From positions 2,356,001-2,420,000 of the forward strand of contig NZ_CP053896.1 of NCBI RefSeq assembly GCF_013255915.1: DNA of 64,000 nucleotides. The letters run 5' to 3'. Below are positions 27,558 to 37,304 of the stretch, in pieces. The stretch comes from Providencia rettgeri. Lineage in GTDB: Bacteria; Pseudomonadota; Gammaproteobacteria; Enterobacterales; Enterobacteriaceae. A model generated the notes under the pieces. It did not search any database, had not been told where the DNA came from, and saw only the letters and a list, made by a program, of their open reading frames with translations. Each line of letters opens with the position of its first letter. Position 1 is the first letter of the stretch. The position numbers and the translations under genes are program-made.

Positions 27558-28559
27558 TTATTGGTTCCTTGCCGCGAGTGCTGTGACGCGGTCAAATGCT
27601 TTACCGCTACGAATAATTGCGAGTGCGTGTTCGCTGTTTTGTTTTAAGTCTTCATGGCCATTAATACGCATCAACATGGCGACATTGGCCGCTACAGCAG
27701 CTTCGTGAGCAGCTTGCCCATGGCCTTGAAGCAAGTTACTAAGTAACACGCGGTTTTCATCTGGTGTTCCGCCTTCTAAGTCACGTAATTGATACGGTTC
27801 TAACCCAAAATCATCTGCAGTTAATTGGTAATGTTGTACTTTGCCATCTTTTAATTCAGCGACTTGAGTCACTGCATGTAATGAAACCTCATCCATCCCT
27901 CCACTGTGTACCACAGCTGCACGGGTGAAACCAAGCATCTGTAATGTTTCAGACACCGGTTTTACTAATGATTCTTGGTAAACTCCGATAAGGGCAATTG
28001 GCGGACGAGCCGGATTAATTAATGGCCCCAATACATTAAATAACGTTCGGGTTTTTAATTGAGTGCGTACAGGGGCCGCATGGCGGAACCCACTATGGTA
28101 TTGCGGTGCAAATAAAAAACAAACACCAAGCTCATCTAAAGCGTCACGAGCGCTTTGCGCACTGAGATCAAGAGCGATACCAAAGGCAGCCAGTAAATCT
28201 GAAGAACCTGAACGGCTCGAAACACTACGATTACCATGCTTGGCTATTTTAATACCACATTCAGCAGCAACAAAGGCACTTGCTGTTGAAATATTAATAC
28301 TATTTGCACCATCTCCCCCTGTACCAACAATATCACTGAATAGGTAGTCAGGGCGGGGAAAGGGTTGTGCATTTTCTAAACAAGCTAGAGCGGCACCCGC
28401 AATTTCTTGTGGTTGTTCGCCACGCATTTTCATACTGATTAACACAGCGGCTAACTGAGGTTCTGTTAATTCACCTTGAATAATGGCATTAAACAAGTAC
28501 TGGCTTTCTTGTTGAGTTAGCGGCTGCGCTTTAAATAATTTATCATAAATATTTTGCAT
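27558..28559 (-). CDS. trpD: TrpD, anthranilate phosphoribosyltransferase (stand-alone)
   Basis: This 333-residue enzyme transfers phosphoribosyl from PRPP to anthranilate. It has the PRPP motifs [12 protein letters not shown] near residue 80 and [15 protein letters not shown] near 108. In E. coli and Salmonella this domain is fused behind TrpG; here it is a separate gene 21 bp after trpG, as in Serratia. ATG at 28559 gives the family N-terminus with the KLF..Q.L...E segment. It is followed directly by trpC. Confidence 0.96.
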   Translation of the reverse strand: MQNIYDKLFKAQPLTQQESQYLFNAIIQGELTEPQLAAVLISMKMRGEQPQEIAGAALACLENAQPFPRPDYLFSDIVGTGGDGANSINISTASAFVAAECGIKIAKHGNRSVSSRSGSSDLLAAFGIALDLSAQSARDALDELGVCFLFAPQYHSGFRHAAPVRTQLKTRTLFNVLGPLINPARPPIALIGVYQESLVKPVSETLQMLGFTRAAVVHSGGMDEVSLHAVTQVAELKDGKVQHYQLTADDFGLEPYQLRDLEGGTPDENRVLLSNLLQGHGQAAHEAAVAANVAMLMRINGHEDLKQNSEHALAIIRSGKAFDRVTALAARNQ

Positions 28560-28580
28560 AATTGGCTCTTTAGTATTCCG

Positions 28581-29192
28581 TTAGTGCGAATGAGTGGATT
28601 CGATTGCATTGGGAGTAGAAAGAGCCCATGCCACGGTGTTTTCTAACAACTGTTTACCTTGAGTTGTTAAAATGGATTCTGGGTGAAATTGGAATCCACA
28701 AACTCTATCGCTATCATTACGTACAGCCATGACCATGCCATTTGACTGGGCACAAATGGTCAAGCTCTTCGGAATTTGGCTACCAACAAGAGAGTGGTAG
28801 CGAGCCACTGATATTGGGTTTTCAAGATGGTTAAACATGGCTAATCCATCATGTGTGGCTATTGAGGATTTACCATGCAAAATTTCACCTGCAGCAGAGA
28901 CAGTTCCACCATAGGCCTCAACAATAGCTTGGTGACCTAAGCAAATACCGATAACAGGAATTTTGCCTTTTACACGCATCAATATTTCTGGCATTGAACC
29001 TGCTTCACTAGGTTTTCCTGGACCGGGTGATAAGACTAAAATAGGTGAAACCATTTGATTTAATACAGATAAAATATGTTCTGCACTGACGGTATTGCGA
29101 TAAATAACCACCTGATGTCCACCCGCACGCAGTTGGTCTACAAGGTTATAAGTAAAGGAGTCAACGTTATCGAGCAGTAAAATATTCGCCAT
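28581..29192 (-). CDS. trpG: TrpG, anthranilate synthase glutamine amidotransferase subunit (stand-alone)
   Basis: This 203-residue class I glutamine amidotransferase supplies ammonia to TrpE. It has the oxyanion segment [12 protein letters not shown] near residue 55, the nucleophile cysteine in GICLGHQAI near 83 and the His-Glu pair in [10 protein letters not shown] near 170. It ends shortly after the amidotransferase domain instead of continuing into TrpD. The start overlaps the trpE stop by one base (TAATG), suggesting coupled synthesis of the two subunits. Confidence 0.96.
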   Translation of the reverse strand: MANILLLDNVDSFTYNLVDQLRAGGHQVVIYRNTVSAEHILSVLNQMVSPILVLSPGPGKPSEAGSMPEILMRVKGKIPVIGICLGHQAIVEAYGGTVSAAGEILHGKSSIATHDGLAMFNHLENPISVARYHSLVGSQIPKSLTICAQSNGMVMAVRNDSDRVCGFQFHPESILTTQGKQLLENTVAWALSTPNAIESTHSH

Positions 29193-30766
29193 TAGAATAA
29201 CTCCTTAACTTGGTGTGCTTGGGCAATTGCACGGATCACAGCACGTGCTTTATTACGGGTTTCATCTGCTTCTGCTTGAGGTATGGAGTCTAGAACGACA
29301 CCACCTCCCGCTTGTACAGTGGCAATGCCATTTTCTACGTAGGCGGAGCGAATAACGATGCAAGTATCAAAATCACCATTTCCTTGAAAATATCCCACAG
29401 CCCCCCCGTATGATCCTCGGCGCTCTTGTTCATATTGCGCAATCAGCTGCATTGCTTTTACTTTTGGTGCACCCGTTAACGTTCCCATATTCATACAGGC
29501 TTGATATGCATGAAAAACATCTAAATCTTGGCGTAATGTTCCCACGACATGAGAAACCAAATGCATCACGAAAGAATAGCGGTCAACCTTAGTTAGGTTA
29601 GCAACATAACGGCTACCCGCTTCACAAATACGCGCTAAATCGTTACGTGCTAAGTCAACGAGCATGATGTGTTCAGCAAGCTCTTTCTCATCAGAACGCA
29701 TGGAAAGCTCAATTCGGCTATCTAAATCAAGGTCTAATTCACCTTGGGCATTTCGTCCACGAGGGCGAGTTCCGGCGATTGGATAAATTTCCACTTTGCG
29801 ATTTGCTGTCGCATATTTGAGTGCGCTTTCGGGTGAAGCCCCAAAGAGTGTGAATGCGTCATCTTGCATGTAGAACATATAAGGGCTTGGGTTTTGTGCT
29901 TTGAGTTTTTGGTACGCAATTAAGGGATGTGAGCATGGCATCGTAAATTTACGAGAAGGCACAACCTGAAAAATATCCCCACGGTATATGGCTTCTTTTA
30001 ATGAGGTGACAATTTCCCCATATTCTGGGTCATTTTTGTTTACCGAGACGGCAAAGTCAGGCGCAGTTGCTAAAGGAAGCGCTGGCAAGAACGGCCGGCA
30101 CGAAGCGATAATTTGAGCGTGACGCTGCGTAACAGTTTCGACATCTTGCTCATTTTGCGTAAATAGGCAACTTTTTAGACGTGCAGCCTGATTTTGATGG
30201 TCGATCACTAAATAATGCTCAGCAACAAAAAAACAGTAATCAGGGCAGTGATTAACGGTATTTACCTTGGGTAAATCTTCAAAGCTCGCGACTAAATCAT
30301 AAGCAAACAACCCACCAACAAACAGATTTTCAGGTTTTGTGGAATAGGCTTGTGCAAGAGCAGGTAGTGCACGTAAAACGTCTAAGCTAGATGCAGCCTT
30401 CAGGCGGCTATCTTCGTCTAAATCTTGTGCAGGCTGGCTGAACGTTACCGTCAAACTATTTTCTTGCATGCTATGATGCATGATTAAATCTGTTAATTGA
30501 GCTAACAGTTTAGGTAATAAGGCCTGGCCATTTGGCGTCAACGCTTCTATTTCAACTTGCTGGCCAAAAGCACGAATACGTAGCGCGCTGTTGACAATCA
30601 ACAAGCTTTGTAAGTTGGCTTTATTATTAATTTCAGCGGATTCCAACAGCATTGTTGATGGAGCTTGATGACACAAATGATTAAATAATAATGTTGGGTC
30701 AGGCTGATAATTAATTGGGCTATCCAGATACTTAAAATGTGCTAATGTGGTGTTTTGTTCGTTCAT
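29192..30766 (-). CDS. trpE: TrpE, anthranilate synthase component I
   Basis: This 524-residue enzyme converts chorismate to anthranilate with ammonia from TrpG. The tryptophan feedback site motif LLESAEI is present near residue 40, and the chorismate-binding region contains [26 protein letters not shown] and the C-terminal GGAVGYF and ETRNKA segments. Length matches E. coli TrpE (520). It is the first structural gene of the operon, behind the trpL attenuator, with a TrpR-type operator upstream. Confidence 0.97.
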   Translation of the reverse strand: MNEQNTTLAHFKYLDSPINYQPDPTLLFNHLCHQAPSTMLLESAEINNKANLQSLLIVNSALRIRAFGQQVEIEALTPNGQALLPKLLAQLTDLIMHHSMQENSLTVTFSQPAQDLDEDSRLKAASSLDVLRALPALAQAYSTKPENLFVGGLFAYDLVASFEDLPKVNTVNHCPDYCFFVAEHYLVIDHQNQAARLKSCLFTQNEQDVETVTQRHAQIIASCRPFLPALPLATAPDFAVSVNKNDPEYGEIVTSLKEAIYRGDIFQVVPSRKFTMPCSHPLIAYQKLKAQNPSPYMFYMQDDAFTLFGASPESALKYATANRKVEIYPIAGTRPRGRNAQGELDLDLDSRIELSMRSDEKELAEHIMLVDLARNDLARICEAGSRYVANLTKVDRYSFVMHLVSHVVGTLRQDLDVFHAYQACMNMGTLTGAPKVKAMQLIAQYEQERRGSYGGAVGYFQGNGDFDTCIVIRSAYVENGIATVQAGGGVVLDSIPQAEADETRNKARAVIRAIAQAHQVKELF

Positions 30767-30794
30767 TATGTTGCCTTACGCTAATTTTTGACAT

Positions 30795-30823
30795 AAAAAA
30801 ACCCGCCTAGGAAGGGCGGGTTT
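30795..30823 (-). terminator. trp attenuator
   Basis: AAACCCGCC and GGCGGGTTT form a GC-rich 9-bp stem followed on the minus strand by a run of seven T. It lies between the trpL stop and trpE, the standard place for the transcription attenuator. Confidence 0.92.
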
Positions 30824-30843
30824 GGCACTGAAACATACAATAA

Positions 30844-30915
30844 CTATGCGCGTGCGGCTTCCGCCCAATTTGGGAAGTCACGCCACCAACGATTTGATAA
30901 GTTTAATAAAGTCAT
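30844..30915 (-). CDS. trpL: TrpL, trp operon leader peptide
   Basis: This 24-codon frame (23 residues) starts at ATG 30915 behind GAGG and contains three tryptophan codons: a tandem pair in SNRWWRDF (residues 10-11) and one more in PNWAE (residue 17). Ribosome stalling at these codons when Trp-tRNA is low should prevent formation of the attenuator hairpin downstream. The E. coli leader has 14 residues and two Trp, so this one is longer with an extra Trp. Confidence 0.92.
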   Translation of the reverse strand: MTLLNLSNRWWRDFPNWAEAARA

Positions 30916-30964
30916 TGTATGCCTCACTGGATAAACTGATTATTTTTAGCTTTAGTTGTCTTGC

Positions 30965-30998
30965 GTACTAGTTAACTGGATCGCGCTATTTATGTCAA
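30965..30998 (-). promoter_or_regulatory. trp promoter and TrpR operator
   Basis: On the minus strand TTGACA (30993-30998) and TTAACT (30970-30975) are separated by exactly 17 bases. The -10 region lies inside CAGTTAACTAGTACGCAAG, which matches the E. coli trp operator except in the left arm. TrpR with bound tryptophan should block RNA polymerase here. Confidence 0.9.
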
Positions 30999-31057
30999 GG
31001 ACTTTATTAATTTATTAGGAAAAATAGTTTTTCATGGAAATAGGAGAAGATATCAAT

Positions 31058-31933
31058 ATGCCGACAGCCTCGTCGCCATTAGTGACTCGCTATGACTTAC
31101 ATAGCCATACGAATGCTTCGGATGGTGACCTAACTCCTGCTGAGTTAATCGAACGTGCAGTGGAAAAAGGGGTTAATATTTTAGCGATTACCGACCACGA
31201 TACCTGTGAAGGTGTATTAGAGGCTCGCCGCTATCTTGCTGAACATGAGCGGCCAATTGAGCTAGTCAATGGCGTTGAAATTTCGACACTTTGGGAGAAT
31301 ATTGAAATACATATAGTGGGCTTAAATTTTTCGCCTTCACATCCCGCGATGGTTCAATTGTTAAAAACACAATCTGAGCATCGTTTAGAGCGTGGTATTG
31401 AGATGGGCAGGCGGTTACAAAAAGCAGGCATTGACGATGCATGGGAAAATGCACAACGTATTTCTGGCGGTGGGCAGGTAACGCGGGCACATTTTGCACA
31501 ATATATAGTGAAAATAGGTAAAGAAAAAACGATTAATAATGTATTTAAACGTTTTTTATCGAAAGGGAAAACAGGGTATGTGCCTGCGAAGTGGTGCACA
31601 ATTCAAGACTCAATTGACGCAATCCATGCCGCAGGGGGAATGGCGGTATTAGCGCATCCGTCTAAATATCAATTATCCAATAAATGGTTAAAACGGTTGG
31701 TTGCGTATTTTAAACAGTGCGGTGGTGATGCTATGGAGGTTTCTCACTGCCAGCAACCGCCAAATGAAAAGCAATATTTAGCAGAATTGGCCAATAATGC
31801 TAATTTGTATACATCCGTTGGTTCAGATTTTCATCGGCCTTGCTCTTGGATAGAGCTTGGCAGAAATTTATGGTTGCCCGATGATGACAAGGCTGTTTGG
31901 ACACTTTGGGATACAGTAAAAACAGCTAATTAA
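31058..31933 (+). CDS. rnm: Rnm (YciV), 5'-3' exoribonuclease of the PHP family
   Basis: This 291-residue PHP-domain phosphoesterase corresponds to E. coli YciV/Rnm, which degrades short RNA from the 5' end and matures 5S rRNA. Metal-binding motifs are DLHSHTNASDG near residue 13, ITDHDT near 46, and the C-terminal GSDFH. The C-terminal PCSWIELGRNLWLP is near identical to E. coli. ATG at 31058 follows GGAGAAG; an alternative ATG at 31034 adds 8 residues but has a poor ribosome site. It is divergent from the trp operon, as in E. coli. Confidence 0.93.
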   Translation: MPTASSPLVTRYDLHSHTNASDGDLTPAELIERAVEKGVNILAITDHDTCEGVLEARRYLAEHERPIELVNGVEISTLWENIEIHIVGLNFSPSHPAMVQLLKTQSEHRLERGIEMGRRLQKAGIDDAWENAQRISGGGQVTRAHFAQYIVKIGKEKTINNVFKRFLSKGKTGYVPAKWCTIQDSIDAIHAAGGMAVLAHPSKYQLSNKWLKRLVAYFKQCGGDAMEVSHCQQPPNEKQYLAELANNANLYTSVGSDFHRPCSWIELGRNLWLPDDDKAVWTLWDTVKTAN

Positions 31934-32079
31934 TTGATGTATTAATAATGCAGTGTAAAATAATTATTATAAGTGATGATTTATTAATGAGTAAGTCATC
32001 TTATGGAATTCAAAGATAGTAGCATTTATAGGTATTTTTGCCGGGTGATGCTGTCGATACCCAAAAATTAGAGGTATGT

Positions 32080-32700
32080 ATGAGCCAGTTTTTTTATATC
32101 CATCCGGACAATCCTCAGGCAAGACTTATTAGCCAGAGTGTTGAAATTTTAAATAAAGGCGGAGTGATTGTTTATCCTACAGATTCAGGATATGCCATTG
32201 GATGCCGTTTAGAAGAAAAAGATGCTTTACAACGTATCTGTCGGATTCGTCAGCTTGATGCTAACCATAATTTCACATTAATGTGCAGAGATCTCTCTGA
32301 GCTATCGAATTATGCGCATGTTGATAATACTGTCTTCCGTTTAATTAAAAATAATACACCAGGTAATTACACCTTTATTTTGCGGGCAACGAAAGAAGTT
32401 CCACGGCGTTTAATGAATGAAAAACGTAAAACTATTGGTTTACGTGTACCGTCGAACCCGATAGCTCGAGATTTACTCGAAGCTGTTGGTGAACCGTTGA
32501 TGTCAACTAGTTTGATTATGCCAGGTGATGATTTCACTCAATCAGACCCTGAGGAAATCCGCGATTTACTCGATAAACAAGTCGATTTGGTGATACATGG
32601 TGGTTATATTGGGCAAAAACCAACAACTGTGATTGACTTTACTGATGATACGCCTGTTGTGGCGCGAGTCGGAACAGGGGATCCAACGCCTTTTGAGTAG
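32080..32700 (+). CDS. yciO: YciO, YrdC/Sua5-family protein
   Basis: This 206-residue protein has the same length as E. coli YciO and belongs to the YrdC/Sua5 family of RNA-binding, threonylcarbamoyl-AMP-type proteins. Segments such as GGVIVYPTDSGYAIGC near residue 27 and GLRVPSNPIARDLLE near 125 define the fold. YciO does not replace TsaC (YrdC) in t6A synthesis in E. coli, so its exact role is open. ATG at 32080 follows GAGGT; a longer frame from 32038 lacks a ribosome site. Confidence 0.93.
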   Translation: MSQFFYIHPDNPQARLISQSVEILNKGGVIVYPTDSGYAIGCRLEEKDALQRICRIRQLDANHNFTLMCRDLSELSNYAHVDNTVFRLIKNNTPGNYTFILRATKEVPRRLMNEKRKTIGLRVPSNPIARDLLEAVGEPLMSTSLIMPGDDFTQSDPEEIRDLLDKQVDLVIHGGYIGQKPTTVIDFTDDTPVVARVGTGDPTPFE

Positions 32701-32801
32701 GTATAAATATATCGAAGCTTAAGGTTCAGTACTGAACTAACTAAAATTGTATTGAATGTGCAATATACAGATAAGTAATAGGGGTTCAGGATAAACCTGT
32801 G

Positions 32802-32896
32802 TATAATGCGCGGGTTTTCAAATTCATTATTGTTTGGCGCGGCAAAAATAGCGCGCCAAAAAGATATTTGACGCCTGTGAAGGCGACAGCAGAGGG
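32802..32896 (+). promoter_or_regulatory. rluB promoter and structured leader
   Basis: A perfect TATAAT stands at 32802-32807. Two hairpins follow before the Shine-Dalgarno AGAGGG (32891-32896): TTTGGCGCG with CGCGCCAAA (9 bp, 32833-32860) and CGCCT with AGGCG around GTGA (32872-32885). The -35 region is poor. The compact structured leader suggests post-transcriptional control, but this is inference. Confidence 0.5.
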
Positions 32897-32900
32897 TTAC

Positions 32901-33818
32901 ATGAGCGTAAAACCGCAAAAAACTGAAAAATTACAGAAAATCCTTGCTCGTTCAGGGCATGGTTCTCGTCGAGAAATCGAAACATTCCTGCAAGCGGGTC
33001 GTATTAGTGTTGATGGCAAAATTGCGACACTAGGGGACCGTGTTGAAGTCACACCAGCAACAAAAATTCGTTTAGATGGTCGTTTATTAGCAATCAAAGA
33101 GCCTGAAAAGGAAATCTGTCGTGTAATGGCTTACTACAAGCCAGAAGGTGAGTTATGCACACGTCATGATCCTGAAGGGCGTCCAACTGTTTTTAACCGT
33201 TTACCACGGTTAACAGGGGCGCGGTGGATTGCTGTTGGCCGTTTGGATGTTAACACTAGTGGTTTATTGTTATTCACAACAGACGGTGAGCTCGCTAACC
33301 GTTTAATGCACCCTAGCCGTGAAGTTGAACGTGAATATGCAGTGCGTGTGTTTGGTGAAATTAACGATGCAAAAATTCGTCAATTAACACAAGGTGTACA
33401 GTTGGAAGATGGCCCAGCCTCTTTTAAAACGGTTTCTTACCGTGGCGGAGAAGGGATGAACCAATGGTTTAATGTCACCTTAACTGAAGGACGTAACCGC
33501 GAAGTTCGTCGCCTTTGGGAATCTGTTGGTGTACAAGTCAGCCGTTTAATCCGTGTGCGTTATGGTGATATCGACTTACCTAAAGGCTTACCGCGTGGAG
33601 GATGGACGGAACTTGGTTTAGAGCAAACCAACTATCTCCGTGAGCTGGTGGAACTGCCGGTGGAAACGGAAAGTAAGGTTGCGGTTGAGCGCGATCAACG
33701 TCGCATTAAAGCAAACCAAATTCGCCGTGCGGTTAAACGCCATACACAAGTCGCATCGCGTCCGGCATCAAAACGTCAATCATCAAGACCAACAGCGAAA
33801 CGTCGTACTCGCATCTAA
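32901..33818 (+). CDS. rluB: RluB, 23S rRNA pseudouridine synthase (U2605)
   Basis: This 305-residue protein has an N-terminal S4 RNA-binding domain ([18 protein letters not shown], residues 8-25) and an RsuA-type pseudouridine synthase domain with the catalytic aspartate in [18 protein letters not shown] near residue 113. The C-terminal tail is a long Arg/Lys-rich extension. It modifies 23S rRNA at position 2605 (E. coli numbering). ATG at 32901 follows AGAGGG; the longer frame upstream would run through the hairpin leader. E. coli carries btuR next to it; here aphA and two tpsA genes intervene. Confidence 0.94.
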   Translation: MSVKPQKTEKLQKILARSGHGSRREIETFLQAGRISVDGKIATLGDRVEVTPATKIRLDGRLLAIKEPEKEICRVMAYYKPEGELCTRHDPEGRPTVFNRLPRLTGARWIAVGRLDVNTSGLLLFTTDGELANRLMHPSREVEREYAVRVFGEINDAKIRQLTQGVQLEDGPASFKTVSYRGGEGMNQWFNVTLTEGRNREVRRLWESVGVQVSRLIRVRYGDIDLPKGLPRGGWTELGLEQTNYLRELVELPVETESKVAVERDQRRIKANQIRRAVKRHTQVASRPASKRQSSRPTAKRRTRI

Positions 33819-33841
33819 ATTTGCTATTCTTTATTCAGTAT

Positions 33842-33873
33842 AAAAACGCAGAGCGTAATTTCTCTGCGTTTTT
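33842..33873 (+). terminator. rluB terminator
   Basis: AAAAACGCAGAG and CTCTGCGTTTTT form a perfect 12-bp stem followed by further T, 24 bases after the rluB stop. Confidence 0.92.
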
Positions 33874-34022
33874 TTATGTGGTCACGCCAATAATCATCCA
33901 CTCCAGTAATCATCAATCTTATAAACTCATCTTTCAGTAACAGCTATATGCCATATAGATAATTAGAAAATTAATGGTCTAGTTCACATTATTATGAAAC
34001 CTATCAATAATAGATAATGTTT

Positions 34023-34040
34023 ATGAGATGTTTGTCTCAT
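34023..34040. promoter_or_regulatory. Inverted repeat upstream of aphA (site 1)
   Basis: ATGAGA-TGTTTG-TCTCAT is a perfect 6-bp dyad with a 6-base spacer, resembling a CRP site (TGTGA-N6-TCACA) with one change in each arm. Its centre is 54 bp upstream of the second dyad. Confidence 0.4.
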
Positions 34041-34077
34041 TTTAATGTAATAAAAAGTCTTAGTATGCCCATTCTTA

Positions 34078-34093
34078 TGAGATGTAACTCACA
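34078..34093. promoter_or_regulatory. CRP-like site upstream of aphA (site 2)
   Basis: TGAGA-TGTAAC-TCACA has one perfect CRP half-site and one with a single mismatch, at correct spacing. It is 119 bp before the aphA start codon. cAMP-CRP control of aphA has been reported in E. coli, so this is a reasonable candidate. Confidence 0.5.
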
Positions 34094-34211
34094 AAATGTT
34101 GGGTTGCTAACTGATAATAAAGATAAATTTACAGATAAACCTATTACTTACCCAGTTTATCCAGATAAATAAAGAATGGTTTAAGTGGATAAACCTGAAT
34201 AAGGACAAAAC

Positions 34212-34925
34212 ATGAAAAAAATAACACTGACTTTGAGTGCGATTGCATTGGCATTGAGTTTTACGGCAACCTCTCAAGCAAAAATTCCAATGCCAGAAAC
34301 CGTAAGCCCCGGCGTTACCGTTGTTGAACTTGCTCAACAACAGCCTATTCATTGGGTTTCCATCGAACAAATTAAACAAAGCCTAGAAGGGAAAGCACCT
34401 ATGGCTGTTGGGTTTGATATCGATGATACGGTGTTATTTTCAAGTCCAGGTTTTTACCGTGGTAAATTAGAGTTCTCACCTAACGATTTTAGCTACCTCA
34501 AAAATCAACAATTTTGGGAAAAAATGAATAATGAGTGGGACAAATTCAGTATGCCAAAACAAGTGGGTATTGATTTAGTCAAAATGCACTTAGAGCGCGG
34601 TGACACTGTTTATTTCATTACTGGCCGTACGAAAACAAAAACGGAAACAGTGACGAAATATGTTCAAGAAGGTTTAGCGATACCTGCGGATAAAATGCAA
34701 CCTGTTATTTTTGCGGGTGATGAACCAGGGCAAAATAATAAAGTGAGCTGGATGCGTGATCACAAACTTACCATATATTATGGTGATGCTGATGCCGATA
34801 TCGCAGCAGCACATGAGTTAGGTATTCGCGGTGTTCGTATTTTACGTGCGGCAAACTCATCTTACCAACCATTACCAAAAGCAGGTCGCTTTGGTGAAGA
34901 GGTTGTGATTAATTCAGAATATTAA
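34212..34925 (+). CDS. aphA: AphA, class B non-specific acid phosphatase/phosphotransferase
   Basis: This 237-residue periplasmic HAD-family phosphatase equals E. coli AphA in length. The signal peptide ends near SQA-KIP (residue 23). The catalytic motif FDIDDTVLFSSPGF lies near residue 69, followed by FITGRTKTKTE near 137 and YGDADADI near 193, completing the HAD active site with magnesium ligands. It removes phosphate from organic monoesters such as nucleotides. ATG at 34212 follows AAGGA. In E. coli aphA is elsewhere; here it sits between rluB and btuR with its own terminator. Confidence 0.96.
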   Translation: MKKITLTLSAIALALSFTATSQAKIPMPETVSPGVTVVELAQQQPIHWVSIEQIKQSLEGKAPMAVGFDIDDTVLFSSPGFYRGKLEFSPNDFSYLKNQQFWEKMNNEWDKFSMPKQVGIDLVKMHLERGDTVYFITGRTKTKTETVTKYVQEGLAIPADKMQPVIFAGDEPGQNNKVSWMRDHKLTIYYGDADADIAAAHELGIRGVRILRAANSSYQPLPKAGRFGEEVVINSEY

Positions 34926-34949
34926 TTCAATAAGTGCAATGCAAATAAT

Positions 34950-34981
34950 AAATATCCTCCGACTAATGCCGGAGGATATTT
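34950..34981 (+). terminator. aphA terminator
   Basis: AAATATCCTCCG and CGGAGGATATTT form a perfect 12-bp stem with an 8-base loop, 25 bases after aphA. Confidence 0.88.
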
Positions 34982-35079
34982 ATTCAAAAATGAGTGCAGC
35001 AGAAAGGAGGCCAGAAAAGGGCTGTAAATTCTTTTGGCGGGAAAATCTGAACAGACTCGAAAGCTGGCTAAGTAACATA

Positions 35080-35114
35080 AAAAATCCGTAATCTTGGGAT
35101 AATTACGGATTTTT
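35080..35114 (-). terminator. tpsA2 terminator
   Basis: AAAAATCCGTAAT and ATTACGGATTTTT form a perfect 13-bp stem around 9 bases, about 80 bases after the tpsA2 stop on the minus strand. Confidence 0.82.
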
Positions 35115-35195
35115 GTAGAACTGTAGGGTCGTTAAACTGATTATTTAGCTCTTAACTGATCGGCATTAGGTAAATTGACCCCTTTATTGCATAAC

Positions 35196-37304
35196 TTAAT
35201 AATAATTGTCTGTATTGATGATTACTTCACCGCCTAATATTTTACCATCTGGGCTGTTATAAACCATAGGTGCAGTGACGCGAGTTTGATTTTTTGATGA
35301 AATAGTACCGTAAGGATTAAATAAAGCAGTTTTTGCATTTATAGTTGCGTTATAATCAGCACTAATTAAGCCGTGGTATCCGTTATCAATAATATCTGCA
35401 TTTAATTTTAAATTATTAAAAGCTGAAATTGTACCGTTTGAATTATACAGATTTTCATTGATATTCATTTGAACATCACCAGAAGCTAACGCTTTTTCAG
35501 TCCAGTTAGTTTTAACCTCTCCTATATAATTGTTAAAGGTATTTGCTTTAATATTGATAGAACCATCAACTGCATTTATTCCTGCTTTATCATCTGTGAC
35601 ACCGTATTTTTGGGCATGATTGGAAAAATCTGAACTCCAACGGTTGTCTAGTTCGTTTGTTTTGATTACTAAATTACCATTTGTACTAATTAAGCCTTCT
35701 TTATTAATTATTTTATTTTCTGCATTGATATCTAAATTAGTTGCGTTGATATAACCTGCAGTGTTATCTAATTTATCGGTATTGATGGTAGATTTACCTG
35801 CCTTGGAAATAATAGCACCAGAGTTGATAAGTGATGGTGTCTCGATAGTTAAAAGACGACCACTTTCAATCGCTGAGTCTTTACCATTAGTTAATGACTT
35901 TTCTGCAATTAGATCCATTCTTCCATTCGTGGTTTTGATTGAAGAAGTGTGGTTATTTATTTCCTCACTTTTTAAGTTCATACGTCTTTTTGCATTGATT
36001 AACGCATTATTTTTGTTTTCAATAGAAACAGCCGCCTCAATTGTAATATCACGACCAGTAAGTAAAGCATCATTATTGTAAACAATGCTACCTGAATTAA
36101 TGTTTAATTCATTACCGGCTGAAATTACACTTTTAATAGAATTAGGAAACATATTGGATGAATTTTCAACATTATTAACTGTTTTGATGTTCATATCACC
36201 TTTGGTGGCCTGTATTTTACCGCCATAGTTGCCAATCATGTTAGCGTCAGCATTTAAATTTTGATTTGCAGTGATCTCGCCACCAGAATAGTTAAGGATA
36301 TAGCCATCAGTATTGATATTAATATCGCTGTTTTTTGATTTAATAGCCCCTGTATTTTCAATTCCGCTTAAATTGTGCGCATAGGCAGGATTACTGGTTG
36401 CGGTAATATTTACGTCACTAATAGCATCCATTGTTTTATAATTGAAAATATTACCATTACTGGCAATTCGTAAACCATCATCACCAGCGGAGATAATGCC
36501 TTTGTTGCTAATAGCGCTATTATTTCCAGTGGATATCAGCGTGATTTTATCTGCATACATGCCACCTAATGCTGAAATATCGATAGCAATATTTGGAGTG
36601 TTAGTATTGGAACTTGCAGATTTTATAAGTTGTCCATTTTTACTAATAACATTGGTACCTGTAATTATATTTATCTCATCAGCATTCATCTTACCCGAGA
36701 TAGCAGCTGTTTTTGCTAAGATATCAGTAGGTGAGTTTGAATTAAATTTATCAGTAATGACGATTTGACCTTTGTCAACATTGATAGTGAAATCACCATT
36801 AAGTTGTGGTGTTATTTTCCCTGTCGTGAGTGTTGCTCTATTTGTGTTAATGAAACCACAATTATTACAAGTAATACCTGAAGCATTGGCAACAATAACT
36901 TGAGCAATATTACCAGCAACTTCAATCATTCCATTTAATTGGGTTGCTTTATTAGAATTAACTTCATTTAGAATAACAGTTGCAACATTACCTTGAAGAT
37001 TGCTGTTGGCTTTAATATTACCTGCTAATTGCGTATTAATATCTGCTTTACTGTTATTGAGTACGACACCTTTTTTGTCAACATCAAATTTACTATAAAT
37101 ATTATGAGAAACACCATTATTAGATGGGGTCTTTATATTTACAATAGTTGCGCCATTTGGTGCTTTAATGACACCAGCGCCATTGGTGTTAACAATATCT
37201 GCTTGCGCAATAGAAATTGTACCTAAAAAAATGGAAATTCCTAAAAAAACAGGTTTTAATTTTAGGGTAGGATGGTTGTAATATTCTTTGTTATTTTGTT
37301 TCAT
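35196..37304 (-). CDS. Short TpsA exoprotein 2 (no adjacent TpsB)
   Basis: This 702-residue paralogue of the protein at 21480-23627 has a signal peptide with core PVFLGISIFLGTISIAQA (cleavage near residue 35), a haemagglutinin TPS domain with FDVDKKGVVLNN, GMIEVAGNIAQVIVANASG and CNNC at residues 146-149, and then Asn-rich beta-helix repeats. The C-terminal cap reads APMVYNSPDGKILGG and ends in NYY. There is no toxin module. ATG at 37304 follows AGAGA. It is flanked by its own terminator and a 498 bp gap, with no TpsB nearby, so it must rely on a TpsB elsewhere, perhaps the one at 19263, or be silent. AT content is higher than in its neighbours. Confidence 0.85.
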   Translation of the reverse strand: MKQNNKEYYNHPTLKLKPVFLGISIFLGTISIAQADIVNTNGAGVIKAPNGATIVNIKTPSNNGVSHNIYSKFDVDKKGVVLNNSKADINTQLAGNIKANSNLQGNVATVILNEVNSNKATQLNGMIEVAGNIAQVIVANASGITCNNCGFINTNRATLTTGKITPQLNGDFTINVDKGQIVITDKFNSNSPTDILAKTAAISGKMNADEINIITGTNVISKNGQLIKSASSNTNTPNIAIDISALGGMYADKITLISTGNNSAISNKGIISAGDDGLRIASNGNIFNYKTMDAISDVNITATSNPAYAHNLSGIENTGAIKSKNSDININTDGYILNYSGGEITANQNLNADANMIGNYGGKIQATKGDMNIKTVNNVENSSNMFPNSIKSVISAGNELNINSGSIVYNNDALLTGRDITIEAAVSIENKNNALINAKRRMNLKSEEINNHTSSIKTTNGRMDLIAEKSLTNGKDSAIESGRLLTIETPSLINSGAIISKAGKSTINTDKLDNTAGYINATNLDINAENKIINKEGLISTNGNLVIKTNELDNRWSSDFSNHAQKYGVTDDKAGINAVDGSINIKANTFNNYIGEVKTNWTEKALASGDVQMNINENLYNSNGTISAFNNLKLNADIIDNGYHGLISADYNATINAKTALFNPYGTISSKNQTRVTAPMVYNSPDGKILGGEVIINTDNYY

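Larger units (their letters stand above)
33819..34211 (+). promoter_or_regulatory. rluB-aphA intergenic region
   Basis: This 393 bp region carries the rluB terminator and the aphA promoter region, with two dyads of the form TGAGA-N6-TCTCA or TCACA. I found no gene in it. Confidence 0.6.
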
